From: Candidatus Krumholzibacteriia bacterium
Lineage (GTDB): Bacteria; Krumholzibacteriota; Krumholzibacteriia; LZORAL124-64-63
NCBI GenBank assembly: GCA_016744705.1
Contig: JADGDU010000004.1
Coordinates: 54,801 to 118,800 of the forward strand
DNA length: 64,000 bases
Direction of reading: 5' to 3'
This document shows positions 7,771-17,376 of this stretch, piece after piece. Below the pieces are notes generated by a model. It was not told where the DNA came from. It did no database searches and worked only from the letters and a program-made list of their open reading frames with translations. How positions within the stretch are numbered: position 1 is the stretch's first letter; every line of letters starts with the position of its first letter. Both the position numbers and the translations under genes were made by a program.

Positions 7771-8559
7771 TTAAGCTTTGGCCGATTGAAATAGACCAAA
7801 AACAGCATTCTGAGGATCCTGAACCACCGAAAAATGCCCCATGGAAGGAATCTCCGTGGTGGGAACCAGAATGTTGGCGCCCAACTCTGCGGCTTTGCTG
7901 GCAGCCCCAGCGCAATCATCAACCTGGAAATAAACCATCCAGTTGGGAGGAATGGGGCCCATTTCTGGAGTAATTGCCATCATACCGGCAGCAGGTCCTG
8001 CACCGGAAATGAAGATTGTATAATCTCTCATCCCCTCGGTGTCACTGGTTTGAGTCTTCATATCCAGCAGATTACTATAAAAATCTGTGGCCGCTGCTGT
8101 GTCGTTGGTCAGCAATTCGCCCCAACAGAAAGTATTGGCTTCTTCTTTCAACTGGATGCCCCCATGAACATTGGCTTGCCAAAGGCAGAATGTGGCACCC
8201 TGAGGATCGGCCAGTACAGACATTCGGCCCGCATCCATAATATCCATGGGGCCCATGAGCACCTGCCCACCCAGTTCGGCGACTTTGTTGGTGGTGGCAT
8301 CAACGTCCGCGACATTGAAATAGAGGCCCCAGTGGGGTGGAACATTTTGGCTGGCTTGCTCGGGGGTTAATTTGTGCATGGCCCCAGTGATTTTGTCATT
8401 GAGCATGAATTGAGTGTACAGACCGTAATCGCCCATATCCTGATCGCTACGATTCCAACCAAAGAGCGAGCCGTAAAATTTTCCCGAGGCATCGGGATCC
8501 GGGCTGGCTAATTCAACGTAACAAATGGTGCCGGGTGCGTGTTCCTTGAAATCTGGCAT
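7771..8559 (-). CDS. Two-domain VOC (glyoxalase/bleomycin-resistance fold) protein
   Basis: 262 residues with two tandem VOC domains (about 5-125 and 133-260). Each starts with the family pattern of a beta strand then FY..LFGW or FYSNLLDM, and ends with GxxxVxxDPQxAxFxLxQ. This layout matches proteins annotated as 27 kDa antigen-like or glyoxalase-like in many bacteria; the substrate is not predictable. The domain has pseudo-twofold metal sites, with candidate His and Glu ligands but no complete glyoxalase I set that I can confirm. I chose the ATG at 8559 because GGAAGGA lies 7 nt upstream; the longer frame from 8592 lacks a site. It stands alone. The protein has no signal peptide and is cytoplasmic. 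Confidence 0.85.
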   Translation of the reverse strand: MPDFKEHAPGTICYVELASPDPDASGKFYGSLFGWNRSDQDMGDYGLYTQFMLNDKITGAMHKLTPEQASQNVPPHWGLYFNVADVDATTNKVAELGGQVLMGPMDIMDAGRMSVLADPQGATFCLWQANVHGGIQLKEEANTFCWGELLTNDTAAATDFYSNLLDMKTQTSDTEGMRDYTIFISGAGPAAGMMAITPEMGPIPPNWMVYFQVDDCAGAASKAAELGANILVPTTEIPSMGHFSVVQDPQNAVFGLFQSAKA

Positions 8560-8775
8560 GATGCAATCCTTCCAGCTAAAACCGATACGCAAGGATTATC
8601 ACGTTCGGTAAAATGTACTTTTAGTCGGGAAACTTCCTTGGTGGAATTTACATAAATCTGGAGAGTTCCGCCTCTCATTAAAATAGAGAAGTGCCTGGCA
8701 TGGCTTCACCACTCTCCCAATCGGGCAGTCCCCAAAAATCACTCTATTTCAAGGAGGTTTTGTTCGGTGAGTGTT

Positions 8776-10755
8776 TCAAACAAGATTTCTCTTCAAAAAT
8801 CCCTCAACAGTGCTTCCCAATTTTTTGATGCTAATAGGTTTGGTAATATACCCATCCATACCGGATTCAAGTGCTGCCAGCTCATCCTCGGCTCGGGCAT
8901 GAGCCGACATGGCAATGATCGGAATATGCTCTCTGGTAATAACTTCGCGCTGGCGAATAATCTGAGCCGTTTCATGCCCTCCCAAAATAGGCATCTGAAT
9001 ATCCATCAAGATCAAATCAAACTGCTCCTCGTCCAAGAGGGTCAAGGCCAATCGGCCATTACCCGCTACCACCACCTCGTATCCCTGCTTTCCTAAAGCC
9101 GCCAATGCTACCTTTTGATTGACCAAATTATCTTCCACCAGAAGAATACGTATAGCCGTATCAGTGGATGGAGAAATAGAAACTAAGTGGGGTTGTTTCT
9201 GAATGGGAGCATCGGACTTTTGCGTTCTATTTTCAGCTTCCTTATCGACTTCCAATTCAACTGTGAAATGGAAACGGCTCCCTTTTCCTTCTTCACTGTC
9301 TACCTCAATCTGGCCGCCCATGAGTCCAACAATTTTTCTGGAAATAGATAAACCCAGGCCGGTGCCACCAAAACGGCGAGTCGTAGTTCCGTCAGCCTGG
9401 GAGAATGATTGGAATATTTTTTCCTGATTATCCTTGGAAATACCAATACCGGAATCCACCACCGAAAAATGAATCACTGAAGTCTCGGTTGAGCATTCCA
9501 ATTCGAGGATTTCCAGTCTAACCTCTCCATTGGGAGTAAATTTTATGGCATTTCCCAGCAGGTTGATCAGAACCTGGCCCATCCGGGTAGGGTCTCCCAT
9601 CATCATCCGGGGAATCGACTCTGAAATAGTGACGGAAACATTCAATCCCTTTTCATTGGCCAGAGCCTCAATTGGCATCACCCAGGATGAAATGTTATCT
9701 CGGAAGTGGAAAGAAACATTTTCCAACTCCATCTTGTTCGCTTCGATTTTTGATAAATCCAGGATATCGTTGATCAGAACCAATAAATTGTTCGCAGAAA
9801 GTTGGACCAATTCCAGATAGCCTCTTTGTTCTTCATCGAGATCTGTTTCCAACGTCAGATCCGTCATGCCAAGGATGCCATTCATCGGTGTGCGTATTTC
9901 GTGGCTCATGTTGGCCAGGAATTGACTTTTGGAATGGTTTGCTTGTTCTGCTTCAAGACGGGCCTTCTTCAAATCAATGGTGCGCCCTTGCAGTTTTTCG
10001 GCCATGGTGTTAAATGAATCGGCCACCTGCGCAAAATTATCATTTCCAGGAATAGTGATGCGCCATTTCAACTCCCCATCTCCCAACCGAGTGGCTCCTT
10101 CCATAAGTCTTTGGACCGGAGCTTCCAAAACCAACCTCAGAACAACTAACAAGAGGGTTCCCAATACGATGGACCCGAACAGGAAAACAACCATGAATTT
10201 TTTTTCCCGCTCCACATCCTGGAGAAGTTCTGAATTGTGCTTTTTTATGTTTATAACCAAGTGTTCCACAATAAGTGGCAGATGGGCTCCAGCATCCTGG
10301 TACGCTTCAAGAACGATGGGCTCTATTTCCATGGAGCATGCGAGGCTGGGGTCAAGGAGAGCCTCTTGACTGTATATTTTCAGGGCAAACTCAAGACGCT
10401 TTATGCCTAACTGGAATCCCCTAACAGCATCCGCCCCTGAGTCCATCATCAATTCGTTCAATCCTTCCAATTCTTCCAGAGAACTCCTGCACTGGCTCAC
10501 ATTTGCCACTAAGTCTTGGAAGGAATCGATATCACCGGCTAAAATGTTTTGAACTTGGGGGTAAAGATCTTGATACGAAACCTGCAATTGCAACATGGAA
10601 TCAAGAACAGGTTGATCTATACGAACAATACTTTCCACTCGGTTTGAAATAGATGTAAGACCATGGATTAGGTACAAAAAGACAACTAATGCCAGGGCAC
10701 CCTGTATGAGAGTCCCCATATTCAAAATTCGGTTAAAAGAAAAGTAGTTTTGCAT
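8776..10755 (-). CDS. Membrane hybrid sensor histidine kinase with receiver
   Basis: 659 residues: TM1 (about 14-33), an all-helical periplasmic region (about 35-186), TM2 (187-210), HAMP (208-262), HisKA with H-box [15 protein letters not shown] (His285), HATPase (N-box [12 protein letters not shown]1 DSGIGIS, G2 GGTGLGLS) and a C-terminal receiver ([11 protein letters not shown], phospho-site LILMDIQMP, Lys in GYITKPI). All phosphotransfer residues are present. Its ATG (10755) directly abuts the stop codon of the haem-binding-type protein gene (10756-10758), so the two are translationally coupled. That suggests the exported partner feeds the periplasmic sensor domain. No output regulator or HPt gene is nearby, so the phosphorelay partner is elsewhere. 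Confidence 0.92.
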   Translation of the reverse strand: MQNYFSFNRILNMGTLIQGALALVVFLYLIHGLTSISNRVESIVRIDQPVLDSMLQLQVSYQDLYPQVQNILAGDIDSFQDLVANVSQCRSSLEELEGLNELMMDSGADAVRGFQLGIKRLEFALKIYSQEALLDPSLACSMEIEPIVLEAYQDAGAHLPLIVEHLVINIKKHNSELLQDVEREKKFMVVFLFGSIVLGTLLLVVLRLVLEAPVQRLMEGATRLGDGELKWRITIPGNDNFAQVADSFNTMAEKLQGRTIDLKKARLEAEQANHSKSQFLANMSHEIRTPMNGILGMTDLTLETDLDEEQRGYLELVQLSANNLLVLINDILDLSKIEANKMELENVSFHFRDNISSWVMPIEALANEKGLNVSVTISESIPRMMMGDPTRMGQVLINLLGNAIKFTPNGEVRLEILELECSTETSVIHFSVVDSGIGISKDNQEKIFQSFSQADGTTTRRFGGTGLGLSISRKIVGLMGGQIEVDSEEGKGSRFHFTVELEVDKEAENRTQKSDAPIQKQPHLVSISPSTDTAIRILLVEDNLVNQKVALAALGKQGYEVVVAGNGRLALTLLDEEQFDLILMDIQMPILGGHETAQIIRQREVITREHIPIIAMSAHARAEDELAALESGMDGYITKPISIKKLGSTVEGFLKRNLV

Positions 10756-11652
10756 CTACCTCTCTCTCTCTTCCGTCTGAGATGCAAACTCCAGGGTCAG
10801 AACTTCAGAAATCTCTCCACAACCATATTTAGGTTGTTGAGAATCGGGTTCTTCTTTTCGGCCAGCAATTTCAAAGCGGGAAACCCCAAGTCGGTACGAT
10901 TGCCCGGGGAATAATTGAACGTCGTCATCATGTTTCGTTTGCAGTTGACGACCAAATTCAATAGTCCAATACCCGTCAGCCCACACACCCTTGGCTCGAA
11001 TGTCTGCTCTACTTCCCTCAGGTTTTACCTCTGCAAATCGGGAAACCACTGGGCCTTGATTTATCACCAGGATCTGAGTTTTGTATGCTGGTTTACCCTC
11101 GTCGCCCGAACGTATCAAGTGCATGGATGATCCAGTTTTGCTTGTCAATTGGCTACTGCGAGCCAAAACGGTGGCGGACAATTCCTGGGTTTTATCATCA
11201 GCATATCCGGATCCATTGGTACGGCAGGCTTTCCAGAACCAAATGTCGGCAGTATAAGAAGTGGGAGACAATAGAGTCAGATCCGTATCATCACCGCTGA
11301 GAAACCATTTAAAAACAAAAACATCCTCTCGGTCATTCCCTGGTGCATACTCATCCTGATCAGCATTCCAAAACCAGCTTCTGTGCGATTGAGAACAGTC
11401 TGAATCGGGATACCGGACCAGAAAATAAATGTGAGTACCCGTATGAACGGCCTTTAATTCCATGGGAATGTTCGCCACTATATCAGTGGTCACTATTCCT
11501 GGAACGCTGCTCCAGGCGCTGTCCAGAGCCGACCCGTCCACGGTAGGCGATATAGAAACTATCTGCGAGACAAGCAATTGATCGGCTTGGCAAAAGCCCG
11601 CTATTAAAACCAATGCTCCCCAGAGAATGATCAGAAAGATTCGTGATGCCAT
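10756..11652 (-). CDS. Periplasmic ethylbenzene-dehydrogenase/cytochrome c-552-type haem-binding protein
   Basis: 298 residues with a signal peptide (about 1-23, ending GFCQA). The mature part begins with the pattern VDGSALDSAWSSVPG, then alternating strands ALKAVHT-type and HIYFLVRYPDSD, then DEYAPGNDREDVFVFKW, and ends with a beta strand set. This matches the DMSO-reductase/ethylbenzene-dehydrogenase gamma-like haem-b-binding fold (also related to CBM9). The axial ligands (Met and Lys in the known gamma subunits) cannot be fixed without alignment; there is no CxxCH. It is upstream of and abuts a hybrid sensor kinase, not a molybdoenzyme, so a sensory role (redox, haem or small ligand) is more likely than catalysis. 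AAAGGA precedes the ATG. Confidence 0.75.
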   Translation of the reverse strand: MASRIFLIILWGALVLIAGFCQADQLLVSQIVSISPTVDGSALDSAWSSVPGIVTTDIVANIPMELKAVHTGTHIYFLVRYPDSDCSQSHRSWFWNADQDEYAPGNDREDVFVFKWFLSGDDTDLTLLSPTSYTADIWFWKACRTNGSGYADDKTQELSATVLARSSQLTSKTGSSMHLIRSGDEGKPAYKTQILVINQGPVVSRFAEVKPEGSRADIRAKGVWADGYWTIEFGRQLQTKHDDDVQLFPGQSYRLGVSRFEIAGRKEEPDSQQPKYGCGEISEVLTLEFASQTEERER

Positions 11653-11905
11653 TTCCCGGTCCTTTAAAAAAGAGTTCCTAGCTTCAAGGGTATTATCGGA
11701 TAGAGCAGGGAAATCCTTAGGATCATTCTATGGCTGGGCAATAAGTAGGGCACCGGGAAGTCGTTGAGAAGTTAGTTTCACACACAGAGTTAATAATCTG
11801 CCTAATAACAATAAATATTCGAAAGCTTTCTGGCGTGGATGATCTCTCGCATTATAATGCTGAGGTGAAAAGATTATCTCATGCCATTCTCTCCAGGAGT
11901 TACCG

Positions 11906-12508
11906 ATGAACACTTTCGACGCCATCGCAGCCCGCCGCTCAGTCAAAAAATTCGACCCCGAGCACACAATGACCGAAGCCGAAATCACCCAACTCATGAA
12001 TGCCACCATTTTAACCCCTACGGCTTTCAATATCCAAAACTGGCGTTTTGTTGTGATCACCGATCAATCGGTCAAAGAGCAATTCAAAGCCATCGGGTGG
12101 AACCAGGCTCAATTCAGTGATTGCTCTGCTCTGGTTTTGGTTTGCGGCGACCAGCAGGCTTATGGACAGGATACCGAGCGGTATTGGGCCAGCACAGATG
12201 AGAAAACTCGTGAAATCATAGTAGGAATGATCAAAGGATATTATGGAGCCGATGCAGGGCTTTGTCGTGACGAGAATCTTAAATCCGGCGGTATGGCCGC
12301 CATGACCATCATGCTGGCAGCACAGGCCATGGGTTATGACAGCTGCCCCATGAGTGGTTTTGATTTCGAAAAAGCGGCCGAAATTGTTAAATTGCCGGCC
12401 CAGCATGACATCATTATGTCCGTGGCTGTTGGCAAAGGCGATGAGGCAGCACGCCCCCGTGGCGGTCAGCTGCCCCTTGAGGATGTGTGCTTCCGCGACA
12501 GTTTCTAA
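11906..12508 (+). CDS. Nitroreductase-family FMN oxidoreductase
   Basis: 200 residues. The N-terminal ARRSVKKFDPEH motif binds the FMN phosphate and the LTPTAFNIQNWRFVVI segment is the standard family signature; a C-terminal GKGDEAARPRG carries the second FMN contact. Such enzymes are homodimers that reduce nitroaromatics, quinones or flavins with NAD(P)H; the physiological substrate is unknown. The length is normal. The ATG has AGGAG seven nt upstream. It is divergent from the haem-protein/kinase pair and ends convergently with a nuclease gene. Confidence 0.9.
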   Translation: MNTFDAIAARRSVKKFDPEHTMTEAEITQLMNATILTPTAFNIQNWRFVVITDQSVKEQFKAIGWNQAQFSDCSALVLVCGDQQAYGQDTERYWASTDEKTREIIVGMIKGYYGADAGLCRDENLKSGGMAAMTIMLAAQAMGYDSCPMSGFDFEKAAEIVKLPAQHDIIMSVAVGKGDEAARPRGGQLPLEDVCFRDSF

Positions 12509-12521
12509 ATGCTTTGGGATG

Positions 12522-12548
12522 GGATGCCAAGTTGATCACTTGGCATCC
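12522..12548. terminator. Hairpin between convergent genes
   Basis: A perfect 11-bp stem (GGATGCCAAGT 12522-12532 with 12538-12548, 5-nt loop) lies between nitroreductase and nuclease stops. Outer TGGGAT/ATCCCA arms (12515-12520, 12556-12561) may extend it. No U-run follows on either strand, so termination is likely but not canonical. Confidence 0.55.
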
Positions 12549-12565
12549 ATCTCAAATCCCATATC

Positions 12566-13150
12566 TCAGTCTCCACCCTCATGGTCTTCCCGCCAGTCAT
12601 TCAACGCCCGCATCCGGCGCCGGAACTTATATGGTTCTTCAAAAGCCACCGGCCCCACCTCGCGTGAGGCCGCCAACACCGCTTCCGAAGCTCCAGGCAA
12701 TCCATTGTCCCCATAATGGCTAACCGTTTCCATGGCAAAGCCAGCTGTGACAGCCAGAACCGAATAATTGCGACCATTGACGAAGAGGTAACCCAAGGTC
12801 CGGCCGTAGCCATCCGGCTCTGCTGAACGGAGCAGTTCCACCGTTTCGGCCATGGCAAAAACACCTTTGGCAAAGGCCGTGGCCTCCGGGCCAAAGGGTT
12901 GGTCGTCATACCACCCCATGGAATGATGGGCCACTTCAGGGGTGTCGATGCCAAGGATACGGATCCGTTCCTTGTCCTCACCATTCCAATGGATAACCAC
13001 AGTGTCCCCATCGCCCACATCTATCAGGGCCGGGTCTACGGGAATTCGTTTGAGGCTTTGGCGAGTGGGATTGACGTCCTCAGCATAAACCTGAGTTGCG
13101 ACCAGAATGAGAATTAACAGGACGAAGTGCCGGAATCGATTCGGGAGCAT
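12566..13150 (-). CDS. Secreted thermonuclease-like (SNase-fold) protein
   Basis: 194 residues with a signal peptide (about 1-24, ending QVYAE). The nuclease core has DGDT (calcium ligand), RIRILGIDTPE (Arg plus Asp of the active site), a central Glu-rich helix and YGRTLGYLFVNG, which carries the second catalytic Arg. These match the staphylococcal nuclease family, which cuts DNA and RNA to 3'-phosphate ends with calcium. The start at 13150 is preferred over 13162 because GGAGG lies between them, 5 nt before the second ATG. The C-terminus is short and basic/acidic without an extra domain. It probably acts in the periplasm or outside the cell. Confidence 0.85.
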   Translation of the reverse strand: MLPNRFRHFVLLILILVATQVYAEDVNPTRQSLKRIPVDPALIDVGDGDTVVIHWNGEDKERIRILGIDTPEVAHHSMGWYDDQPFGPEATAFAKGVFAMAETVELLRSAEPDGYGRTLGYLFVNGRNYSVLAVTAGFAMETVSHYGDNGLPGASEAVLAASREVGPVAFEEPYKFRRRMRALNDWREDHEGGD

Positions 13151-13396
13151 GGGGTCCTCCATGGCTTAACAAGTGATCGGTGTTTGGTCCGCCTAAAATA
13201 GGCAGGCCAGGCTCATGACACCAGACTCACCCCAAAAACAGACCAATTCAGGGTCATTTTCAGTAAAATTTTGAGACCAACCTCCCAATGAAAATGCCCT
13301 CGCAAATCTTTTTGTCATTAAGGGGAATGTGCTATCTTGCAGGAGTCTAATCTGCCAAGTGATTCCTACTTTCACCCAATCTGAGAGGGGTCCCCC

Positions 13397-15442
13397 TTGT
13401 TGATCTCTGGCCTGCCCTATTTCCAGCGGATGCTCCTGGCTTCCGTACTGATCATTCTGCTTCCCTTAATAGCAGTGGCCCAAAATGATCTTCCCCCCGG
13501 TGAGAAACCTGAAAGCGATGCCTTCAGCAGGTTGGACGATGCCGGTTGCACCAAAGACCATTCCAGTTCCGATCATGTCATCGTACTTTCCCAAGCCGTG
13601 AATCAAGTCAAACCCAGCGGCGTGACCACCGTGGACGGTTACGACTTACTGAAAATATTGACCGATGCCGGCTGCCGAAACCAGAGCGTCCTGAACTGGC
13701 ACTACGATCCCCAGAGCAGTCACGTGGAAGTTCGGGAAGTATATATTCTGCGGGATGGCGAGCGCTTGCCGGTGGATGTGGCCCTCGTCCACGACCTGCC
13801 TGCACCCCAGTCGGCCATCTATTGGCGCGACCGCGTTAAGACATTGCAGTTGCCTCGCCTGGAAGTTGGCGATGGCATTGAAATCATCACCTATCGCAAG
13901 GGCTTCACCTACGCCTTGTTGGCGCAGGGCCAGGGCGGATCTGCAGGTTCAACAGCACCCGATGACGAACGCTACATCCCTCCCATGCCTGGAGAATATT
14001 TTGACATCGTAAAATTCACCGACAGCGCACCCGTGTTGGAAAAAAGATACGTTTTGCGTTTGCCGGTGGAAAAGCGCCTGCACGCGGAAGTTTATAACGG
14101 CGCCTTGTTCAGCCGAGTGACTTATGGTGACGATTATACAGAGTATTCCTGGTGGGGACTGGACCTGCCCGCACAAATCCATGAGCCCAGCCAACCAGAC
14201 GCTTCTGACTTTGCCCCCAAGGTGGTCATGGCTACCGCTGAAAGCTGGGAAGCCAAGAGCCGCTGGTTCTTCGATGTAAACCGCGATCAATTCACCGTCA
14301 CCCCCGCCATACAGGAAAAAGTGGATCAAATTCTCAAAGACCAGGGATTGACTAAATCCGGGGAAGAAAAAAAAGCCAAAGCCCTGCTGCACTGGGTGGC
14401 CCAAAACATTCGTTATTCGGGCCAAACCATGGGCGAAGGGGAAGGCTTCACTTTGCACTCCGGAGAAATGATTTTCGACCAGCGCAGCGGAGTCTGTAAG
14501 GACATCGCCGGAATGCTGGTCACCATGATGCGAGCCGCGGGTATGGACAGCTATGCAGCCATGACCATGGCCGGCAGCCGCATCGACGATTTACCTGCCG
14601 ATCAGTTCAATCATTGCGTCACAGCCTTGCGCCTGGAAGACGGCAGTTTCCGCATGTACGACCCCACCTGGGTCCCGTACAACAACACCGTCTGGTCTAT
14701 GCTGGAAACCGAACAACACTACCTGGTGGGCACGCCGGAAGGTGAGACCCTCAGTCGCATCCGTTACAGCCCACCAGAAGAGTCCACCCTCAAAGTCAGG
14801 CATAAAGGCGAACTCAAAAAGGATGGCACCCTGAAGGGAACCTTCCATCTATTGGGGTCTGGTGCCCTGGATGGCCGCCTGCGCCGTATCGTCTCAGGCA
14901 CGCCCCGCAAAGACATCAATGCACGAGGAGCCCGACTGCTTTCAGCCCTCAGCCCAACCGTGCAAAAGATCGAGGTCAAACATTTGTCCGCCGAAGATTT
15001 TAACAAGGACATGTGGATCGAAATCCAATACGAAATTCCACGCTACGCCCAGCTCTTGGCCGGGGGCCTGGAATTTCAAAGCCCTGCTTTGAAACTGGTG
15101 CTCAGCGACGGCAGCCTGTTCCGAGCAGGAAGCACTCACTGGGCCGAAGAGCGGCAAAGCGATTTGCTGCTCTATTTCACCCAGCTGGTGGATATTGAAG
15201 AGAGCATCAAGGTGCCCGGTGGATTCAAGCTGCACCAGAAATGCACCCCCATCGCGCTGGATGAAACCTACGGAGGCTTCAACGCTGAAATGAATCAGAA
15301 GGGTAAGCTGGAATCGAAAATAACCGCTCAGGTCAAGCGTCGCCAAATACCGCCCGAGGGTTATGAAGGATTTCGTAAAACCATGGTCGCAGCTCAGGAT
15401 TGGGCCGAAAAAACCATCCGTCTGGAAAAGGAGGGCGAATAA
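13397..15442 (+). CDS. DUF3857 plus transglutaminase-core exported protein (intact triad)
   Basis: 681 residues. An N-terminal signal or anchor (about 10-28) is followed by a DUF3857 beta domain (about 70-270) and a transglutaminase-like core (about 300-440). The triad is complete: Cys367 (SGVCKD), His406 (FNHCV) and Asp422 (MYDPTW). A C-terminal beta region (450-681) completes the usual DUF3857-TG-DUF2569-like layout. The encoded start is a TTG at 13397 with AGAGGGG upstream; an ATG at 13430 without a ribosome site is the alternative and would shorten the basic N-terminus. Function is a predicted envelope cysteine peptidase, amidase or crosslinker. It overlaps the next gene by 1 nt (TAATG), so the two are co-translated. 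Confidence 0.88.
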   Translation: MLISGLPYFQRMLLASVLIILLPLIAVAQNDLPPGEKPESDAFSRLDDAGCTKDHSSSDHVIVLSQAVNQVKPSGVTTVDGYDLLKILTDAGCRNQSVLNWHYDPQSSHVEVREVYILRDGERLPVDVALVHDLPAPQSAIYWRDRVKTLQLPRLEVGDGIEIITYRKGFTYALLAQGQGGSAGSTAPDDERYIPPMPGEYFDIVKFTDSAPVLEKRYVLRLPVEKRLHAEVYNGALFSRVTYGDDYTEYSWWGLDLPAQIHEPSQPDASDFAPKVVMATAESWEAKSRWFFDVNRDQFTVTPAIQEKVDQILKDQGLTKSGEEKKAKALLHWVAQNIRYSGQTMGEGEGFTLHSGEMIFDQRSGVCKDIAGMLVTMMRAAGMDSYAAMTMAGSRIDDLPADQFNHCVTALRLEDGSFRMYDPTWVPYNNTVWSMLETEQHYLVGTPEGETLSRIRYSPPEESTLKVRHKGELKKDGTLKGTFHLLGSGALDGRLRRIVSGTPRKDINARGARLLSALSPTVQKIEVKHLSAEDFNKDMWIEIQYEIPRYAQLLAGGLEFQSPALKLVLSDGSLFRAGSTHWAEERQSDLLLYFTQLVDIEESIKVPGGFKLHQKCTPIALDETYGGFNAEMNQKGKLESKITAQVKRRQIPPEGYEGFRKTMVAAQDWAEKTIRLEKEGE

Positions 15443-17325
15443 TGAAGCGTCTCACATGCCTCAGCACCATCATCATCCTCCTGCTTTCGGTTAACCTTTT
15501 TGCTGCCGAAATGGGATCCTCCCTTGGCCAGGACCTGGACCAGCTGTGGGCCCAGGCCCAGCAAAATTTTGATACCCAGCAGGAAGATTGCATCCTCCTG
15601 CTCGAAAGCCTCGAAGTGAGCTTGAACAAGGACCAAAGCCTCAGCACCCGCGTCCACCGAGTAGTCTGGATCGGCACTGCCGTAGGAGTGCGCCGCTATG
15701 CCGATTTGCGCGTCCCCTGGAACAGCGCCACGTCAGAGTTGAAGGTGGAAAAACTGCGCACTTGGCGTGAAGGCCGGTGGTGGCCCGATGCCGAACAAAT
15801 CAGTGAGACAGCCGTGGTTCACACCCTACCCTATGCTGTGAACCGTGCCGATGATTACACAGCCATGCGCGAAACCATGCTTCTGCATGATGGCGTGGAA
15901 CTGGGTTGCATCATGGAAACGGTCTATACCATCACTGAACAAAAGGTACCCGCCGCTGGTGGTCTCTTTATTTTTGCTCAGGATGATCCGGCGGTCCGCA
16001 CCCAACTCAAGATCAGCGGAGCCCAGATAAAGTCCGAAGAGATCAACGGTGCTGTGGAATGGATTGCCCAGGGAGGCCAACAAAAAATCTGGACCTCTTC
16101 CCTGACTCAAGCCCGCCGGCAACCAGCAACCGGCAGCCCCCAGTCCATAGAACCCACCGTGGCTTGGACACTTTGGTCAGATTGGAATTCACTGGCCGAG
16201 AACTGGCTGAAAAATTTCGAGAGGGCCCAAATTCTTGAATCAAGACAGACTGATTTATTGCAGAAGGTTTTGCATCCCGCCCTCAGCACTCGCCAAAGAG
16301 CTGTGGCCGTAGGAGATTTTCTCAATCAAAAAGTCCGCCCCATTCATTACGACACAGGGTTCTGGACTTTTGCCCCGCGTTCCGCCGTGCGCACCCTTGA
16401 TACGGCCTATGGTCATGACCTGGACCGAGCCGTGTTGGCCGCAGCACTTTTGGGTGTCGCTGGCTTCACCGTCGATCCCATGTTCATCGGTCAGGGCTCA
16501 AGTTTGGTAGCCCCGGACATTCCTCGCCTCCAGGATATACAGCGGATTATTCTCCGCCTGAGGTCGGGTTCCGGTCTCTGGTTTGATCCCGCCAGCGGCA
16601 CGGTCATCTCTCCTGACGAAATTATGGGCCATGCCTTCTGGGATCTTCACCAGTCTGGCGACAACAGGCCCCAAACTCCAACCCTTCCCCAGTCAGAAAT
16701 GTCCTTCACTGTGGGACTGAACCTTTCTCCCGGTGAAGATGATTTATTCAAAGGCGAAGGTTATTTCAGGGGAACCGCGGCCTTCAGCCAACACGGAGAA
16801 ACCCGCTCTCCTGAAGGCCTAAAGGATGGGTTTGTCTCTCCCTTATCGGAATCCATTCTGCCCGGCTTAAAGCCTGCCTCAGTTCTCCCGGGCTCCATCG
16901 AACCAGCGGTGGTGGAGCTGGACTTCACTCTCCAGGAATTTGAAATCCCCCATGACGGTTTGGACCGCAAGTCCCTTGTTTTGTCTGCTCCTCTGGGTGG
17001 GATTTTGGACACCCTGCCCCAGGGAGTGCATCTCTATGACGAAAAGAGAGACACTCCGGTGCACGGGATGAAAGGTTGGCATCAAACAGTGACTTTGCGT
17101 CTGGAGACCTCGGCCGCAGATCTGAAACACATACCTCAGGCTTTTAAATTGGCTAATGACGTGGGCCTGTTTGAACTCCAAATTCATCAGAACGAGGATT
17201 GTTTGACCCTGATTCGAACTCTCGTCCTCACCCAGAAAGATGTGATGGCTGAACAATGGCCGCAATTGAGAGCTCTGTTGTTGGCTGAATTGGATCCGGC
17301 ACATGGAACAGTGATCTGGAATTAA
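15442..17325 (+). CDS. DUF3857-type exported protein with degenerate transglutaminase core
   Basis: 627 residues: signal peptide (about 1-20, ending NLFAAE), a DUF3857-like region (about 45-230) and a transglutaminase-like region (about 270-400). In the latter the position where the nucleophile GxCxD should occur reads YGHDLDRAVLAAALLGVAGF, with no Cys, and the final Asp survives in LWFDPASG. It is thus likely a pseudoenzyme. The shape and order match its upstream neighbour, so the two probably arose by duplication and may form a heterodimer. The ATG at 15442 overlaps the upstream stop by 1 nt and has GAGGGCG before it. A terminator follows 8 nt after the stop. Confidence 0.8.
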   Translation: MKRLTCLSTIIILLLSVNLFAAEMGSSLGQDLDQLWAQAQQNFDTQQEDCILLLESLEVSLNKDQSLSTRVHRVVWIGTAVGVRRYADLRVPWNSATSELKVEKLRTWREGRWWPDAEQISETAVVHTLPYAVNRADDYTAMRETMLLHDGVELGCIMETVYTITEQKVPAAGGLFIFAQDDPAVRTQLKISGAQIKSEEINGAVEWIAQGGQQKIWTSSLTQARRQPATGSPQSIEPTVAWTLWSDWNSLAENWLKNFERAQILESRQTDLLQKVLHPALSTRQRAVAVGDFLNQKVRPIHYDTGFWTFAPRSAVRTLDTAYGHDLDRAVLAAALLGVAGFTVDPMFIGQGSSLVAPDIPRLQDIQRIILRLRSGSGLWFDPASGTVISPDEIMGHAFWDLHQSGDNRPQTPTLPQSEMSFTVGLNLSPGEDDLFKGEGYFRGTAAFSQHGETRSPEGLKDGFVSPLSESILPGLKPASVLPGSIEPAVVELDFTLQEFEIPHDGLDRKSLVLSAPLGGILDTLPQGVHLYDEKRDTPVHGMKGWHQTVTLRLETSAADLKHIPQAFKLANDVGLFELQIHQNEDCLTLIRTLVLTQKDVMAEQWPQLRALLLAELDPAHGTVIWN

Positions 17326-17332
17326 TGAACCA

Positions 17333-17363
17333 GGGCCGGCACTCAGTGGCCGGCCCTTTTTTT
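17333..17363 (+). terminator. Rho-independent terminator
   Basis: An 8-bp GC stem (GGGCCGGC 17333-17340 with 17349-17356) is followed by seven T (17357-17363). It separates the DUF3857 pair from the SDR gene. Confidence 0.9.
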
Positions 17364-17376
17364 AAAGGACACAGTG

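Noticed and set aside
8682..8754. AAATAGAG/CTCTATTT inverted arms upstream of the VOC gene
   Set aside because: The arms are about 57 nt apart and A/T-rich; too weak to call a terminator of the kinase or an operator.
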